Assembly (NCBI RefSeq): GCF_023221775.1
Contig: NZ_JAKUDS010000016.1
Location: 1-54,631, forward strand
Length of the DNA stretch: 54,631 bases
Source of the DNA: Enterococcus cecorum
GTDB taxonomy: Bacteria; Bacillota; Bacilli; Lactobacillales; Enterococcaceae
Direction: 5' to 3'
Numbering within the stretch: the first letter of the stretch is position 1; every line of letters begins with the position of its first letter. Under the pieces are notes generated by a model. It had not been told where the DNA came from. It was given only the letters and a program-made list of their open reading frames with translations, and did not search any database. The translations under genes were made by a program, and so were the position numbers. Below are positions 38,566 to 49,569 of this stretch, one piece after another.

Positions 38566-38952
38566 TCATCTGAAATTTTTCCAAACCTTAATTAACTTAT
38601 TTATCTTACAAGGGGCATCCAAACCTAACTCTTTAAGTACCATTTGGACCAGATTTTCATCAAGTTTTTCTTTTCTCTCCTCCTTGAAATGAGCGAATAC
38701 GTGATAAGTCAGTTCATCACAAAATTCTGGATGACTATGTAACCAGTATTTAACCGCCTTATTTTGATTTTTTTCTTTGGCATAATTTCTTTTATAATAA
38801 TACCCGGCATAAGCTTTTTTCCTACTTTTATAACCAAACCCTTGTGCATCATCTAATATTTCACCAGTTGTTGGGTTAATAATAATGTATCTAGCTTCTC
38901 CTCTTTGTGACAATTTTCTTGAATAAACTGCTTGATAATCTTCATCATTCAT
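38566..38952 (-). CDS. Unknown 128-aa protein
   Basis: Not recognised. A small basic, soluble protein without signal or membrane segments. It opens with SRKLSQRGEARYIIINPTTGEILDDAQGFGYKSRKKAY, which suggests a small beta-sheet unit handling a peptide- or nucleic-acid-like ligand, and is Lys/Tyr-rich in the middle (GYYYKRNYAKEKNQNKAVKYW). The C-terminal half is helical. RBS AGAGGAT lies 4-5 nt before the ATG, which supports a real gene. It is convergent with trpS and stands alone. Confidence 0.65.
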   Translation of the reverse strand: MNDEDYQAVYSRKLSQRGEARYIIINPTTGEILDDAQGFGYKSRKKAYAGYYYKRNYAKEKNQNKAVKYWLHSHPEFCDELTYHVFAHFKEERKEKLDENLVQMVLKELGLDAPCKINKLIKVWKNFR

Positions 38953-39076
38953 GGTAATCCTCTTCTCTTTTTATGCTCTACTTTATAAATACACAAAATA
39001 GATAGAAAAGCTTTTTGAAACACTAAAAAAATCTAGAAAATCAGAAAAATTCTAATTCTCTAGATTACTATTAAAC

Positions 39077-40495
39077 TTATATCTTACGTAAACGATAGAT
39101 ACTGATAATTAAGGAACTAAAACATAGTAAAAATGAACCGAAAAAGGCGATTTTCATACCATATATAAAGAATTCTGGATGTTGATTCAAATAAGTGGTT
39201 ACTTTATACCCTGCTTTGAAACTCATCGCTTGATAAAGGATAGTGGTTGCTAAACTAATGCCGACAACCATCCCAAAGTTTCGCGCAAATGAGTTTAAAC
39301 TTCCCGCCAAGCCAAGATTTTCTCTCGTGACACTACTCATAACCATTGTATTATTCGGTGATTGGAATAATGAGTTACCTAAGCCCACAAATGCTGTTAT
39401 CACTGCATAGACAAAAATTGGTGTATTGATATCTAAAAACATGTAACAAATTTGGGTAATCGACAAAATCGTTAATCCAGAAATAACTAAATATTTTGGT
39501 CCAAATTTGTCCGTTAATAAGCCACTTAATGGTGAAGCAACGACCATAACTATTGGGAAAACCATCATTAATAATCCTGCCACACTTGGTTTAAGATTTA
39601 AAGTACGTTGCAAGTAAAAAGGCACAATGACATTAATAAAGAAGTTTGAAGCAAAAATTAAAGTTGCACATAATAAACTTAGACTGAAGGTTTGATTTTT
39701 GAAAATCCCAAAAGTAATTAATGGCAATTTTACGCGTTTTTCCACTAGAATAAAGCTAATAAAAGATAATATTGCGGCGATGAATAAAATGATTGGTAAA
39801 ATTTTTGTAAATCCAATCTCTTGACCGATAAAGATGCCACCAAATAAAGTGATGATAAACAAGGCAAATAAGGCAAATCCTTTTGTATCGATCGGATGAC
39901 CTGAGCGATGGATATCTGTAGGTAAAACTTTGGTACCTAAGAGAAAGGTTAGAATACCGATTGGAATATTAATCCAGAAGATATAGCCCCAGGGTAACTG
40001 TCCTAAGATTACCCCACCAATTCCTGGACCAGCGATTGAACCTAGTGAGACAAAAGCACCGATTGAGCCCAATGCCCGTCCTCGCTCGCTCATTGGAAAA
40101 ACTTCTGTGATAATACCGGTATTAGTGGCCATCGTCATACTTGCACCGATTGCTTGAATAATACGAGCGACCAATAATAGACCTAATGAATGGTTGAAGC
40201 CACATAAAAAAGAACCTAAAGTAAAAATAATCATACCTAGACGGAATACTTTAATTTTTCCAATGCTGTCTCCTAATTTACCAAAGACTAACAGACATGC
40301 ACAGGCAGTCATTAAATAAATCGAAACTACCCACTCTACTTGGTTCATCGGAATATTTAAATCTTTTGAAATGACCGGTAATGCGATGTTTACAATACTA
40401 CCATCTAAAGTTGACATGAATGTAAAACTCGCCACTGCAATTAAAATAAGCCAGCGATTTTTTTGAACGATAGGATTGTCCTGATAAGTTGGCAA
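39077..40495 (-). CDS. MFS drug exporter, DHA2 (14-TM, EmrB/QacA) family
   Basis: Proton-driven multidrug efflux type permease, 472 aa with about 14 hydrophobic segments. Motif D1-like LDGSIVNIALPVI near residue 29, motif A FGKLGDSIGKIKVFRLG near 70, ARIIQAIGASM (motif B) near 103, and motif C GSIAGPGIGGVILG near 146 are visible. Substrates are not predictable. The start is TTG 40495 with a perfect AAGGAGG 8 nt upstream. The longer ATG frame includes the RBS itself. Confidence 0.85.
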   Translation of the reverse strand: MPTYQDNPIVQKNRWLILIAVASFTFMSTLDGSIVNIALPVISKDLNIPMNQVEWVVSIYLMTACACLLVFGKLGDSIGKIKVFRLGMIIFTLGSFLCGFNHSLGLLLVARIIQAIGASMTMATNTGIITEVFPMSERGRALGSIGAFVSLGSIAGPGIGGVILGQLPWGYIFWINIPIGILTFLLGTKVLPTDIHRSGHPIDTKGFALFALFIITLFGGIFIGQEIGFTKILPIILFIAAILSFISFILVEKRVKLPLITFGIFKNQTFSLSLLCATLIFASNFFINVIVPFYLQRTLNLKPSVAGLLMMVFPIVMVVASPLSGLLTDKFGPKYLVISGLTILSITQICYMFLDINTPIFVYAVITAFVGLGNSLFQSPNNTMVMSSVTRENLGLAGSLNSFARNFGMVVGISLATTILYQAMSFKAGYKVTTYLNQHPEFFIYGMKIAFFGSFLLCFSSLIISIYRLRKI

Positions 40496-40563
40496 AACAA
40501 TCTCCTCCTTTAAATAAAATTTGGCGTAAAGTATCATAACACGAAAAACTAAAAAAAGCGAAT

Positions 40564-40602
40564 AAAACCACTAGCTCAATAAAATGAGAACTAGTGGTTT
40601 TA
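40564..40602 (-). terminator. Terminator after pheT
   Basis: AAAACCACTAG and CTAGTGGTTTT arms with inner CTCA/TGAG pairing form a long stem just after the pheT stop. Confidence 0.75.
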
Positions 40603-40609
40603 AAATCAT

Positions 40610-43030
40610 TTATCGGATAATCGCTGAAAAGTTTTCAGTTAAGGCTTTAGTTACTTTTTCCATCGCTTTATTCACTTCTTCATCTGTTAAAGTGGCTTCA
40701 GGATTTGTAAATGTTAGTGAATAAGCTAATGATTTGAAGCCTAGGTCGATATTTTTACCTTGATAGACATCAAAAATAGCGACATCACTTAAGAATCTAC
40801 CAGCAGCTTGTTTAATGACGCTGACAACTTCTTGGTTTGAAATCTTCTCTGAAACTAACATCGCAATATCACGTGACATGGATGGGAATTTAGAAACTGG
40901 TTTAAAGCTAAATTTACCAAATGATGCCGCAATTAAAGCTTCAACATTTAATTCTGCGACATAAGTTTCTGGAATGTCATAAGCTTTAGCAGTTGTTGGG
41001 TGTACTTGACCAACAAACCCAATTAATTCTTCCCCTAAGTAGATATAGGCACTTCTACCTGGATGTAAATCCTTCATGTTTTGCGCACGTTGATATTGAA
41101 TTTGGTCAGCAACACTTAACTTTTCAAATAATTGATCTAAAATACCTTTTGCATGGTAGAAATCAACCTGTTCGTTTGCTGTTTGCCAATCTTTAGCCTG
41201 CCATTGTCCACTTAAAGCAAAGGCAATATGGTTTTCTTCTAAAGGCAAGTTTTTCTTTGGATTTTCATTTTGATAGAAGACACGACCAACTTCATATAAG
41301 GCGATTTGGGTATTTCTTCTAGCTACATTATATTGCACATCATCAAGTAACCCACTGATTAGATTCATACGTAATACACTACGATCTTCAGTCATTGGCC
41401 AATATAGACGTGTCACGATGCTATCCTTAAATGTAAATTGTTTAGATTTTTCTTCAGTTGTTAAGGCATAACTAATTGCTTCATTTAATCCATCACCTTC
41501 TAATAAAGTGCGGATTTTACGTAATGCTTTTTGCTCAGGAGTTAAGCTTCCTGCAACTGTTTCGCCACTAGGCAGAGTTGAAGGCAGTTGATTGTAACCA
41601 TATATACGCGCCACTTCTTCAATTAAATCGGCTTCGATACTGATATCCCAACGTCTTGGTGGCACATTAACTTCATAAGCTGTTTCGTTGCGCTCGAAAG
41701 TAAAACCAAGAGCTGTAAAAATTTCATCCACTTGGTCAACCGTTAAATCAGTTCCAAGATATTGATTGATACGTTCTAATTTGACACCTACAGTTACATC
41801 TTTAGCATCCACACTTGAGCCAACGACTGCCCCGGCTAAGACTTCTCCTCCTGCTAATTGTTGAATCATCGCAGCAGCAAAGTCACAAGCTTGACTCACA
41901 GTTGCACGGTTAATACCTTTTTCAAAACGCGCAGATGATTCACTACGTAGGTTAAAGGCTTTAGATGCTTTACGAATCGCAATAGGTTCAAATAAAGCAG
42001 CTTCTAAAGCAACGGTTGTAGTTGTTTCAATAATTTCAGAATCTCTACCTCCCATAACTCCTGCTAAGGCTACAGGCTCTTTTCCGTTGGTAATAACGAT
42101 TTGTTCTGGCGTTAGTTCACGTGTTTCGTCATCCAAAGTAACTAAGGTTTCACCAGCTTTCGCACGACGAACAACAATTTCTTGACTATTTAGACGATCG
42201 TAGTCAAACGCATGTAAAGGTTGACCAAATAGCATGAGTACATAGTTTGTTACATCGACAACATTATTAATTGGGCGAATTCCCGCATTCATTAAACGGT
42301 TTTGTAGCCATTGAGGACTTGGCGCAATTTTTACATTTTCAATGATGCGAATTTGGTAACTTGGGGCATCATTTGTATCTTCTACGCTAACTTTGATTTT
42401 ATCGCTAGCTAATTGATTACTTTCGACTAACGATAGGTCTTTGAATTGTGGTGTTTGACGATAGATGGCGCCAACTTCATAAGCCACCCCACGCATACTT
42501 AAAGCGTCTGCACGGTTTGGGGTAATAGATAGTTCGATTAAATCATCATCCATATCTAAATATTTAAAGACTTCCTCTCCACAAACGGCGTCTTCAGGTA
42601 AGTATTGAATTCCTTCTGAATATTCTTTTGGAATGACGTTATCCGCATAGCCAATTTCTTGTAAGGAACAAATCATCCCATTTGAAACTTGCCCACGCAT
42701 TTTACCTTTTTTAATTTTGACATTTTCAGCAATTCTAGAGCCTGGTAAAGCAATGATGACTTTAATACCGGCTTTGACATTTGGTGCGCCACAAACGATT
42801 TGTGATAATTCTTCTTCACCAATATCTACTTGGCAAATAGATAGATGATCAGAATCAGGATGTGGCACGCATTCTTTTACTTCACCAACGACAATTTTTT
42901 TCAAACCATCCATTGGTCTTGTTACTGCTTCGACTTCGATACCAGTTAATGACATTTGATCGGCTAATTCTTTCGCAGTGACTTTTGATAAATCTAAGTA
43001 TTCATTTAACCATTTATATGAAACTAACAT
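40610..43030 (-). CDS. pheT: Phenylalanyl-tRNA synthetase beta subunit
   Basis: 806-aa beta subunit of the (alpha-beta)2 enzyme. The N-terminal tRNA-binding EMAP-like domain (about 40-150, [16 protein letters not shown]) is followed by the B3/B4 editing region ([13 protein letters not shown] near 167), B5 ([11 protein letters not shown] near 480) and the C-terminal FDX-ACB anticodon-binding domain ([15 protein letters not shown] onward, about 713-806). It follows pheS by 4 bp. Confidence 0.96.
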   Translation of the reverse strand: MLVSYKWLNEYLDLSKVTAKELADQMSLTGIEVEAVTRPMDGLKKIVVGEVKECVPHPDSDHLSICQVDIGEEELSQIVCGAPNVKAGIKVIIALPGSRIAENVKIKKGKMRGQVSNGMICSLQEIGYADNVIPKEYSEGIQYLPEDAVCGEEVFKYLDMDDDLIELSITPNRADALSMRGVAYEVGAIYRQTPQFKDLSLVESNQLASDKIKVSVEDTNDAPSYQIRIIENVKIAPSPQWLQNRLMNAGIRPINNVVDVTNYVLMLFGQPLHAFDYDRLNSQEIVVRRAKAGETLVTLDDETRELTPEQIVITNGKEPVALAGVMGGRDSEIIETTTTVALEAALFEPIAIRKASKAFNLRSESSARFEKGINRATVSQACDFAAAMIQQLAGGEVLAGAVVGSSVDAKDVTVGVKLERINQYLGTDLTVDQVDEIFTALGFTFERNETAYEVNVPPRRWDISIEADLIEEVARIYGYNQLPSTLPSGETVAGSLTPEQKALRKIRTLLEGDGLNEAISYALTTEEKSKQFTFKDSIVTRLYWPMTEDRSVLRMNLISGLLDDVQYNVARRNTQIALYEVGRVFYQNENPKKNLPLEENHIAFALSGQWQAKDWQTANEQVDFYHAKGILDQLFEKLSVADQIQYQRAQNMKDLHPGRSAYIYLGEELIGFVGQVHPTTAKAYDIPETYVAELNVEALIAASFGKFSFKPVSKFPSMSRDIAMLVSEKISNQEVVSVIKQAAGRFLSDVAIFDVYQGKNIDLGFKSLAYSLTFTNPEATLTDEEVNKAMEKVTKALTENFSAIIR

Positions 43031-43034
43031 TCAC

Positions 43035-44078
43035 TTACTCCCCCTTAAACTGACTAATAAAGCGTAAATCATTAAGATAGAAGTTACGGATATCATTGAC
43101 ACCATAACGTAACATGGCGATGCGATCTGGTCCTAAACCAAAAGCAAAACCTGAGTAAACTTCAGGATCGATTCCTGACATCTTCAAGACATTTGGATGC
43201 ACCATACCTGCCCCTAAAATCTCAATCCAACCGGTGTGTTTACATACGGAGCAACCTTCACCGCCACATTTGAAGCAACTAACATCGACTTCAACACTTG
43301 GCTCAGTAAATGGGAAATAGCTTGGACGTAGACGAATTTTGCGATCTGCACCAAACATTTTTTGCATGACTTCTTCTAATGTTCCTTTTAAATCAGCCAT
43401 TGTAACATTCTTATCAATCACTAACCCTTCAATTTGATGGAATTGATGAGAGTGAGTCGCATCATCAGTATCACGACGGAATACTTTACCTGGTGAAATC
43501 ATGCGTAATGCTCCTTTAGAGAAATCGTGTTTTTCCATGGTGCGCGCTTGTACCGGTGAAGTATGGGTACGAATTAAAATTTCATCAGAGATATAAAAAG
43601 TATCTTGCATGTCACGAGCTGGGTGATCTTTTGGTAGATTCATACGTTCAAAGTTATAGTGATCTTGTTCTACTTCATATCCTTCAACCACTTCATAACC
43701 CATCCCAACAAAGATATCTTCAATTTCTTCAATAATTTGCGTTAATACATGACGAGTCCCTTGTTTCATTGGTTTTCCAGGTAAGGTCACATCAATTGTT
43801 TCATCTTCTAAAGCTTTTTGTAAGGCAAGTTTTTCTAATAATTCTTTCTTGGCTTCAATTTCTTTCGTGATAATATCGCGAATTTCATTGGCAAAACTAC
43901 CTACTTTAGGACGTTCTTCAGCAGATAAATCTTTCATGCCACGTAAAACCTCAGTGATTGGTCCTTTTTTACCTAATGTTTCTACGCGAATTTGGTTCAA
44001 AATAGCTAATTCTTTTGTTTCTTCAATTTTAGCCAAAGTCTCTTGTTTGAGTGCTTCTAACTTTTCTTGTAAAGACAT
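43035..44078 (-). CDS. pheS: Phenylalanyl-tRNA synthetase alpha subunit
   Basis: Class II catalytic subunit, 347 aa, with an N-terminal coiled coil (about 1-90), motif 2 [18 protein letters not shown] near 202, a Cys cluster [17 protein letters not shown] near 267, and motif 3 [17 protein letters not shown] near 311. The start is ATG 44078 with AGGAGG 7 nt upstream. The preceding leader is a T-box. Confidence 0.96.
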   Translation of the reverse strand: MSLQEKLEALKQETLAKIEETKELAILNQIRVETLGKKGPITEVLRGMKDLSAEERPKVGSFANEIRDIITKEIEAKKELLEKLALQKALEDETIDVTLPGKPMKQGTRHVLTQIIEEIEDIFVGMGYEVVEGYEVEQDHYNFERMNLPKDHPARDMQDTFYISDEILIRTHTSPVQARTMEKHDFSKGALRMISPGKVFRRDTDDATHSHQFHQIEGLVIDKNVTMADLKGTLEEVMQKMFGADRKIRLRPSYFPFTEPSVEVDVSCFKCGGEGCSVCKHTGWIEILGAGMVHPNVLKMSGIDPEVYSGFAFGLGPDRIAMLRYGVNDIRNFYLNDLRFISQFKGE

Positions 44079-44149
44079 CAAAATTCCTCCTATAAGTTGA
44101 ATCTATCAAAAAATATTGATTGAAATAGATGTTTAAGTGTTGATGAAAA

Positions 44150-44375
44150 TAAAAAAACTCGCTCCCATTGAAAGGAACGAGTTGTCGTGTTACCATCCTC
44201 ATTCGTAAAAGCAAATATAGCCTTTTACGCACTTAATTCGTTAACGATAAAGTTTACCGATCTAGATAACTAGATTGACTAGAAAGTGAACTTCGCTTAT
44301 CCGCCCAGCCCTTGCTTTCAGTCTATGGCAAGTCTCCCTGTTTCTGCTTGAAATAAGTTACTCTTTTTCATCATT
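44150..44375 (-). ncRNA. T-box leader of pheST (Phe, specifier TTC)
   Basis: On the minus strand the leader contains the T-box sequence GGATGGTAACACG (44186-44198). It directly precedes the terminator AACTCGTTCC/GGGAGCGAGTT with a T-run (44151-44183). The stem I region includes AAGTTCACTTTC, placing a TTC phenylalanine specifier at 44288-44290. Uncharged tRNA-Phe would favour the antiterminator and allow pheST expression. Confidence 0.85.
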
Positions 44376-44402
44376 GTCTTTTTTGATATTTAACTAATGA
44401 AT

Positions 44403-44431
44403 AGTTTACAAGAGATTCTTTTAAATTGCAA
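44403..44431 (-). promoter_or_regulatory. Promoter of the pheST T-box transcript
   Basis: TTGCAA and TAAACT on the minus strand with a 17-bp spacer. Transcription would start near 44396, about 20 nt before the T-box structure. Confidence 0.6.
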
Positions 44432-44461
44432 GCAAGAATCAGAGTTTAAAAATAGTTAAAT

Positions 44462-44868
44462 TTATTTTTTTGCAAAGACTTCAATTTCTACTAAGAGTTC
44501 AGGATCAATTAGTTGTTTGACCTCAACCATTGTAGCAACAGGTTTAATTTCTTTGGAGAATTCCCCATGTGCCCGTCCAATTTCTTCCCATTTTGAAATA
44601 TCAGTCACAAACATTCTAGTACGATAAATATTTTCAAAAGGAATTTGATGTTTAGTAAACAAGTCTTGGATAGTAGTTAAAATATATTTGGTTTATTCGT
44701 AAGCATTCCTGGTGCATAGACTTTGCCATCTTTCATCGCAGTTGTACCAGCCACTTCAACACAATCATCAACTACTACCATCCGTGAATAACCAACAGTA
44801 TCTTCCCACGGTGAGAAACCAGAAATATTTTTTCGATTCATTTTTTTGCAAGCCTTTGTTTCAGTCAT
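44462..44868 (-). pseudogene. ridA: RidA/YjgF family protein, frameshifted
   Basis: RidA enamine/imine deaminase family, normally about 125 aa. The first part (44677-44868) reads SPWEDTVGYSRMVVVDDCVEVAGTTA...GKVYAPGMLTN, then a frame change near 44690 leads to a stop. The second part (44462 to about 44690) continues with YILTTIQDLFTKHQIPFENIYRTRMFVTDISKWEEIGRAHGEF in another frame. A single-base indel explains it, either a true mutation or a sequencing error. Its ATG overlaps the stop of the DUF1002 gene (TAATG), so translation is coupled. Confidence 0.8.
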
Positions 44869-45806
44869 TAGTTAGTTGTTTGCGTAGGCTCTTCATTGCC
44901 ACCTTGAAATAGTCCTGAAATGGCTGCCCAGATATTGGCAAAGAAACTCTTGATTTTTTCCCATAACCCTTGGGATTTTGCTTCAAGTTCATTCTTTAAA
45001 TTAGATAGATCAATTTCTTTACTCAAGTCTTTAAAAATATTTTTTTGATTCAGCATTGTTAGTAAATCAATTATTTTATTGACCTGTTCTTTGGTTAAGA
45101 TATCTTGTAACCCTTGATTTTCTAGGGCTTGATTCACCGCTTGAGTCACAGTATCTTTATCAATTTTTTGACCTTCCGAAGCTGCTTTAGCTAGTAATTC
45201 TTTAGCTTCTTCTTGGGCCGCATTTAGTTTTTCATCAGAATAACCAGAGACATTTTGATTTTCTTGGGTGATGTCATTTAAGACTTTCATTTCTTCTTGA
45301 GCTGCTTGTGTCCGTGTAGTATCTACTGTGCCGCCAGCTTCTTTTACGATTTTATACACACCAGCTAAGGCACCCGAACCATCAATTGGAATCACAGAAG
45401 CCACTGTAATTTTGGCATCGGTAATTCCTGCTGTTTGAGCCGCATTTTTATACTGATTGGCGGTGATTGAAGTAATATTTGCTGGAGTGGCAATTTCTAC
45501 TTCAATTCCCTCACCTTTTGCTTTTGTTTCTAAATGAACAGATGAATATACTTTCCATTGCGCATTAAAGTCAGTTTTAGAAATATAATTCATTAAATCA
45601 TTACCATCAGTTGTGTAAATAGGTACTTCTTTCACTTGCCCGAGTGAATTTAAGGTTTGTTGTTTTTGTTCGTCTGTTAAGGCATTTCCTAAAGCAATAG
45701 CATTGATTGAATCTGGGACATTGCTTGTATCAGCTGCTACATACTTAGGAATAGTAAAACCAATTCCACCAATAAGCAAGGCACAACATAGTAATTTTTT
45801 ATTCAT
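44868..45806 (-). CDS. Secreted DUF1002 protein
   Basis: 312-aa exported protein of unknown function. A signal peptide (about residues 1-25, LLCCALLIGGIGFTIPKYVAA) is followed by the DUF1002 region with ALGNALTDEQKQQTLNSLG, SSVHLETKAKGEGIEVEI and SGALAGVYKIVKEAGG. A Gln/Glu/Lys-rich helical part and a C-terminal amphipathic WEKIKSFFANIWAAISGLF then follow. The start is ATG 45806 with AAAGGATG upstream. The frame extension to 45893 is not signal-like. Coupled to the broken ridA. Confidence 0.82.
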   Translation of the reverse strand: MNKKLLCCALLIGGIGFTIPKYVAADTSNVPDSINAIALGNALTDEQKQQTLNSLGQVKEVPIYTTDGNDLMNYISKTDFNAQWKVYSSVHLETKAKGEGIEVEIATPANITSITANQYKNAAQTAGITDAKITVASVIPIDGSGALAGVYKIVKEAGGTVDTTRTQAAQEEMKVLNDITQENQNVSGYSDEKLNAAQEEAKELLAKAASEGQKIDKDTVTQAVNQALENQGLQDILTKEQVNKIIDLLTMLNQKNIFKDLSKEIDLSNLKNELEAKSQGLWEKIKSFFANIWAAISGLFQGGNEEPTQTTN

Positions 45807-45897
45807 AATTAAAATCATCCTTTTGCTTTTTTTACAATATAGCATAGCGCGTATACCGTTTATTGTCAGTAAGCTAGTTGAAAAAATTACCAAAAAT

Positions 45898-48800
45898 TTA
45901 GAAATCTAATATTTTTTGATGCGTGAGTAAAACTAATTTTCTCTCGCTAACTGGTAATTGCAAGGCTTGACTTAAGGCTTGGCTATAAAGTTGAAGCTGT
46001 CCAAAATAACGTTCTTTGGCGGTTTCTTCAATATTATTTTTAAAATAGTCAGTCTTAAAATCAAAAAGAATAATCTGCTCATTTTCGATAAAATAGCCAT
46101 CAACTACACCGTGAACAAGCATGTGTGATTCTTTTTCATCGAAGTCTTGGAATATTTCAGTCGCTTCTTTTAACATCGCAAAGGGCACTTCTCGTTTTAA
46201 GGACTGAGCATTTTGGATGACTCTTTGTCCTAATGTTGATTGGAAAAACCATAAAATATGCTGATAAGGTATTTTTGAGACTAATTTTTCATCAAGAATC
46301 TGATTTTCTTTAAGTCTTTGTGCTAATTGGTGTAAGGAATCTAGTGTAATAGGCTGTTTGACATCAATTAATTGCAATAACTTGTGAGTCGCACTACCAA
46401 TTTCAGCACCCGTAATCTTACTTTCTTGTACAAATCTAGGCTTAGCTAATTCATCTGATGTTTTACGATAGCCTTGTGTTTCTTGTTGCCAACGATTTTG
46501 CCAAACTAATTTATTTAGTTTTTCCTCATCTGGATCTTCGTATAATCGCTTCAACTCAGAAACGGACTGATAACTAGCTGTTTTAGTTGATAATGGATAA
46601 TCATAAGCTTTGGTCATTTGCTGGATATATTCATCTAAAGCTTGATGATTTGTTGTTTCTTGCTGACTTGTCTCAGCTAAACTTTCAGGTGTATTTTGCT
46701 CTAGTGCGACGAGTTGATCCGCTTGATAAAAATGAATCCCAAATTTTGCCGGATGATGTATGGTCAAGGCGGTTTCAATGGATTCGTTCACTACTTTTGC
46801 AAATGATTCATGGCGAATTAAACAATAGCCAATCCAGTTGATAAATGTATCGGTATTTAATCTAAGCATCGGACTTAATACGGTGTTTTCTTGCATTGCT
46901 GCTTTTTTCCACTCATTTAGCATGGATTCTTTATCTTTGACGGTTCCGACTAAATATAATTTTTGTTCAGCACGGGTCAAAGCAACATATAATTTACGCA
47001 TTTCTTCAGAGAAAGCTTTTTGTTTTTTCAATTGATTAATGACTAGATAAGGTAAAGTTGGGTATTGAATCTCTTGCTCATCTAAAAATTTCGTCCCCAT
47101 CCCTAATTTTTCTTCCAGAATGTATGAATTTTTGAAGTCTTGTTGATTAAATTTTTTGGCTAAATCTACCACAAAACATACTGGAAACTCCAAACCTTTA
47201 CTTTGGTGGATGGTCATAATCTGTACAGCATTTTCCTTGATTTCACTAACAGGTTTCGCTAAATCATGTTCTTTTTCTTGCATGATTTGAATAAAACGAA
47301 TGAATTGATAAAGTCCTTTAAAGCTGCTTTGTTCATAAGACTTAGCACGACTAATAAAGCTAAGTAAATTCATTTGTCGTTGCACTCCAGAAGGCATACC
47401 ACCAACAAAATCTAAAAAGCCTGTATCTTGATAAATGGTCCAAAGTAAACTTTCTAATGAATCGCGCTTAGATAGATTTCGCCACTTGAGCAACCGTTGA
47501 TAAAAATGAGTAATCTTTTCTTGATAGTCGCTACTTATTGATAAATTCTCTAAGAAAGCATCATAAAAACGTTCTTTCTTACTATTAATTCTAATTTGAG
47601 CTAATTGTTTTTCATTTAAACCAACGATTGGACTCCGAAGCACAGCTACAAAAGGAATATCTTGTAACGGATTATCAATGATTTTTAATACCGCTAGAAT
47701 TGTTTGGACCTCTGTAGCTTGGAAATAATTTTGGGCATCGGCTAATTGGACCGGAATGTTTTTTTGTGCAAAAATATCCAATAAATGGAGATGGTTTTTT
47801 CGTGTTGAAGATAAGATGACGCAATCACCATAAGTAATGTCACGGAATTTCTTTTGTTTTTTATCGTAAATTTGAAATTTTTGTTCGATTAACTCTTGGA
47901 TTTTATTTGTAATCACGTGAAATTCACCTTGTGTCTTATCATCAATCCCAAATTCATCTGTAATATCATCATCCAGTTCGGCTTGTTTTTCGTATATAAG
48001 AAGTTCGGTATGAAAATCTTCACTTGATGGAAAAGCTGTGAATCCAAATTTTAATTGAGCCGCTTCATCATATTCGATTTGTCCGACTTTTTGATCCATT
48101 AATTGTTCAAAAATTAAATTCGTAAAGTCTAATACTTCTTTGCGAGAACGGAAATTTTCAGCTAAGATTATGCGACGTCCACCCTCATCATGAGCAAATT
48201 GTGTATATTTTTCGATAAAAAGTGTTGGATCAGCTTGACGAAAGGCGTAAATGGATTGCTTAACATCTCCTACCATAAACATATTCCCAGGATTTTCAGC
48301 TTTTCGCACATAAGAAATAATCGTTTCTTGTAGGCGATTCACATCTTGATATTCATCTACTAAGACTTCATCAAAGGTTTGGCGATAATAATCACTTGCA
48401 ATACTTACACCATCGACTTCATGACGTAAAATTGCTAAAGCGAAATGTTCTAAATCATTGAAATCAAGCACACTTTTTTGCTGTTTTAATTGCGAAAATT
48501 CTAGCATAAATTCTTTAGTCAGACTAACCGCAATTTTGATCATTTCTTGACTTTTAGCAATTAAGTCTAGCGTTAACTCAGGATCTGTTGGCCAAGATTT
48601 TTGTGCATTTCCGAGTAATTCTTTCGCCATTTCGCGATAAGACTTCGCTAATTGTGCTTGGTCATAGTCATCATGGTCTTTTTTCACTGTTGTATACCTT
48701 GCAAACTTCATATTTTGAATTTGTTCAAAAGCTTGTGTCAATTGATTTTGTTTTAGGCTTTCGATAGGTGCTTGGATCATTGCGATATCATCTTTTAATA

Positions 48801-49569
48801 GCTGTTCGACTTTTTCCAAACTAGTATATTCAATCATCGTTAGGGCTTGCTCAAGGTATTTGATCATATCTGCTAAAAGAGAGAGAATATATGGTTTCGT
48901 GTATTCATTAAAGATTGGATAGTCTTCTAGCGTTTCAACTGGTTTATAACTTTCAACCATATGATTTAACCATTTATCAGGGTTATCATTGGCTCGACTA
49001 AAACGATATAAATCCAAAATGAGACGCAACATGCCCTCATCTGAACGATCATTGCCAAATTGGTGTACAAATTGATAAAAGGTAGCATCTTCACTCTCAT
49101 AATGGCGATTAATGACATTTTCAAGAGCTTCATCCATCAACAAAGTCTGTTCCGTCTCATCGCTAAGCAAACGAAAATTAGGATCAAGATCAATCAAATA
49201 ATAGTATTTGCGAATAACCGATAAACAAAACGAGTGTAAGGTAGAGATATGACTCGTCGGTAAGTTCATTAGCTGTTGACTAAAATGAGCTCGCTTTCTT
49301 TCATCTGTTTCTGCATTAATGGCCTCTTGTAGTGCTACTTGAATTCGTTCTTTCATTTCATTGGCTGCAGCTTCGGTAAAAGTTACAATTAATAAGCGGT
49401 CAACATGACTACCCAGTTTAAGTTTTTCAATTACCCGCCGCACCAAAACTGTTGTCTTTCCTGAACCAGCTGAAGCACTGACTAATAAATTATCTCCACC
49501 ATCAAAAATTGCTTGCCACTGTGTATCAGTAAATAACTCATTTTCAGGTTTTAAAGGAATATTAGGCAT
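45898..49569 (-). CDS. rexA: ATP-dependent helicase/nuclease subunit A (RexA/AddA)
   Basis: 1223-aa UvrD-like helicase-nuclease that, with RexB, resects double-strand breaks for RecA loading. Walker A SASAGSGKTTVL near residue 32, VDEYQDVN (Walker B) near 393, VGDVKQSIYAFRQADP near 422, TIHQSKGLEFPVCFV near 790, VALTRAEQKLYL near 865 and the C-terminal RecB-type nuclease motif GVVDGYF...LFDFKTDY near 1155 are all present. The start at 49569 has AAAGG 9 nt upstream. The earlier ATG (49578) would sit on the RBS. Overlaps rexB by 8 nt. Confidence 0.95.
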   Translation of the reverse strand: MPNIPLKPENELFTDTQWQAIFDGGDNLLVSASAGSGKTTVLVRRVIEKLKLGSHVDRLLIVTFTEAAANEMKERIQVALQEAINAETDERKRAHFSQQLMNLPTSHISTLHSFCLSVIRKYYYLIDLDPNFRLLSDETEQTLLMDEALENVINRHYESEDATFYQFVHQFGNDRSDEGMLRLILDLYRFSRANDNPDKWLNHMVESYKPVETLEDYPIFNEYTKPYILSLLADMIKYLEQALTMIEYTSLEKVEQLLKDDIAMIQAPIESLKQNQLTQAFEQIQNMKFARYTTVKKDHDDYDQAQLAKSYREMAKELLGNAQKSWPTDPELTLDLIAKSQEMIKIAVSLTKEFMLEFSQLKQQKSVLDFNDLEHFALAILRHEVDGVSIASDYYRQTFDEVLVDEYQDVNRLQETIISYVRKAENPGNMFMVGDVKQSIYAFRQADPTLFIEKYTQFAHDEGGRRIILAENFRSRKEVLDFTNLIFEQLMDQKVGQIEYDEAAQLKFGFTAFPSSEDFHTELLIYEKQAELDDDITDEFGIDDKTQGEFHVITNKIQELIEQKFQIYDKKQKKFRDITYGDCVILSSTRKNHLHLLDIFAQKNIPVQLADAQNYFQATEVQTILAVLKIIDNPLQDIPFVAVLRSPIVGLNEKQLAQIRINSKKERFYDAFLENLSISSDYQEKITHFYQRLLKWRNLSKRDSLESLLWTIYQDTGFLDFVGGMPSGVQRQMNLLSFISRAKSYEQSSFKGLYQFIRFIQIMQEKEHDLAKPVSEIKENAVQIMTIHQSKGLEFPVCFVVDLAKKFNQQDFKNSYILEEKLGMGTKFLDEQEIQYPTLPYLVINQLKKQKAFSEEMRKLYVALTRAEQKLYLVGTVKDKESMLNEWKKAAMQENTVLSPMLRLNTDTFINWIGYCLIRHESFAKVVNESIETALTIHHPAKFGIHFYQADQLVALEQNTPESLAETSQQETTNHQALDEYIQQMTKAYDYPLSTKTASYQSVSELKRLYEDPDEEKLNKLVWQNRWQQETQGYRKTSDELAKPRFVQESKITGAEIGSATHKLLQLIDVKQPITLDSLHQLAQRLKENQILDEKLVSKIPYQHILWFFQSTLGQRVIQNAQSLKREVPFAMLKEATEIFQDFDEKESHMLVHGVVDGYFIENEQIILFDFKTDYFKNNIEETAKERYFGQLQLYSQALSQALQLPVSERKLVLLTHQKILDF

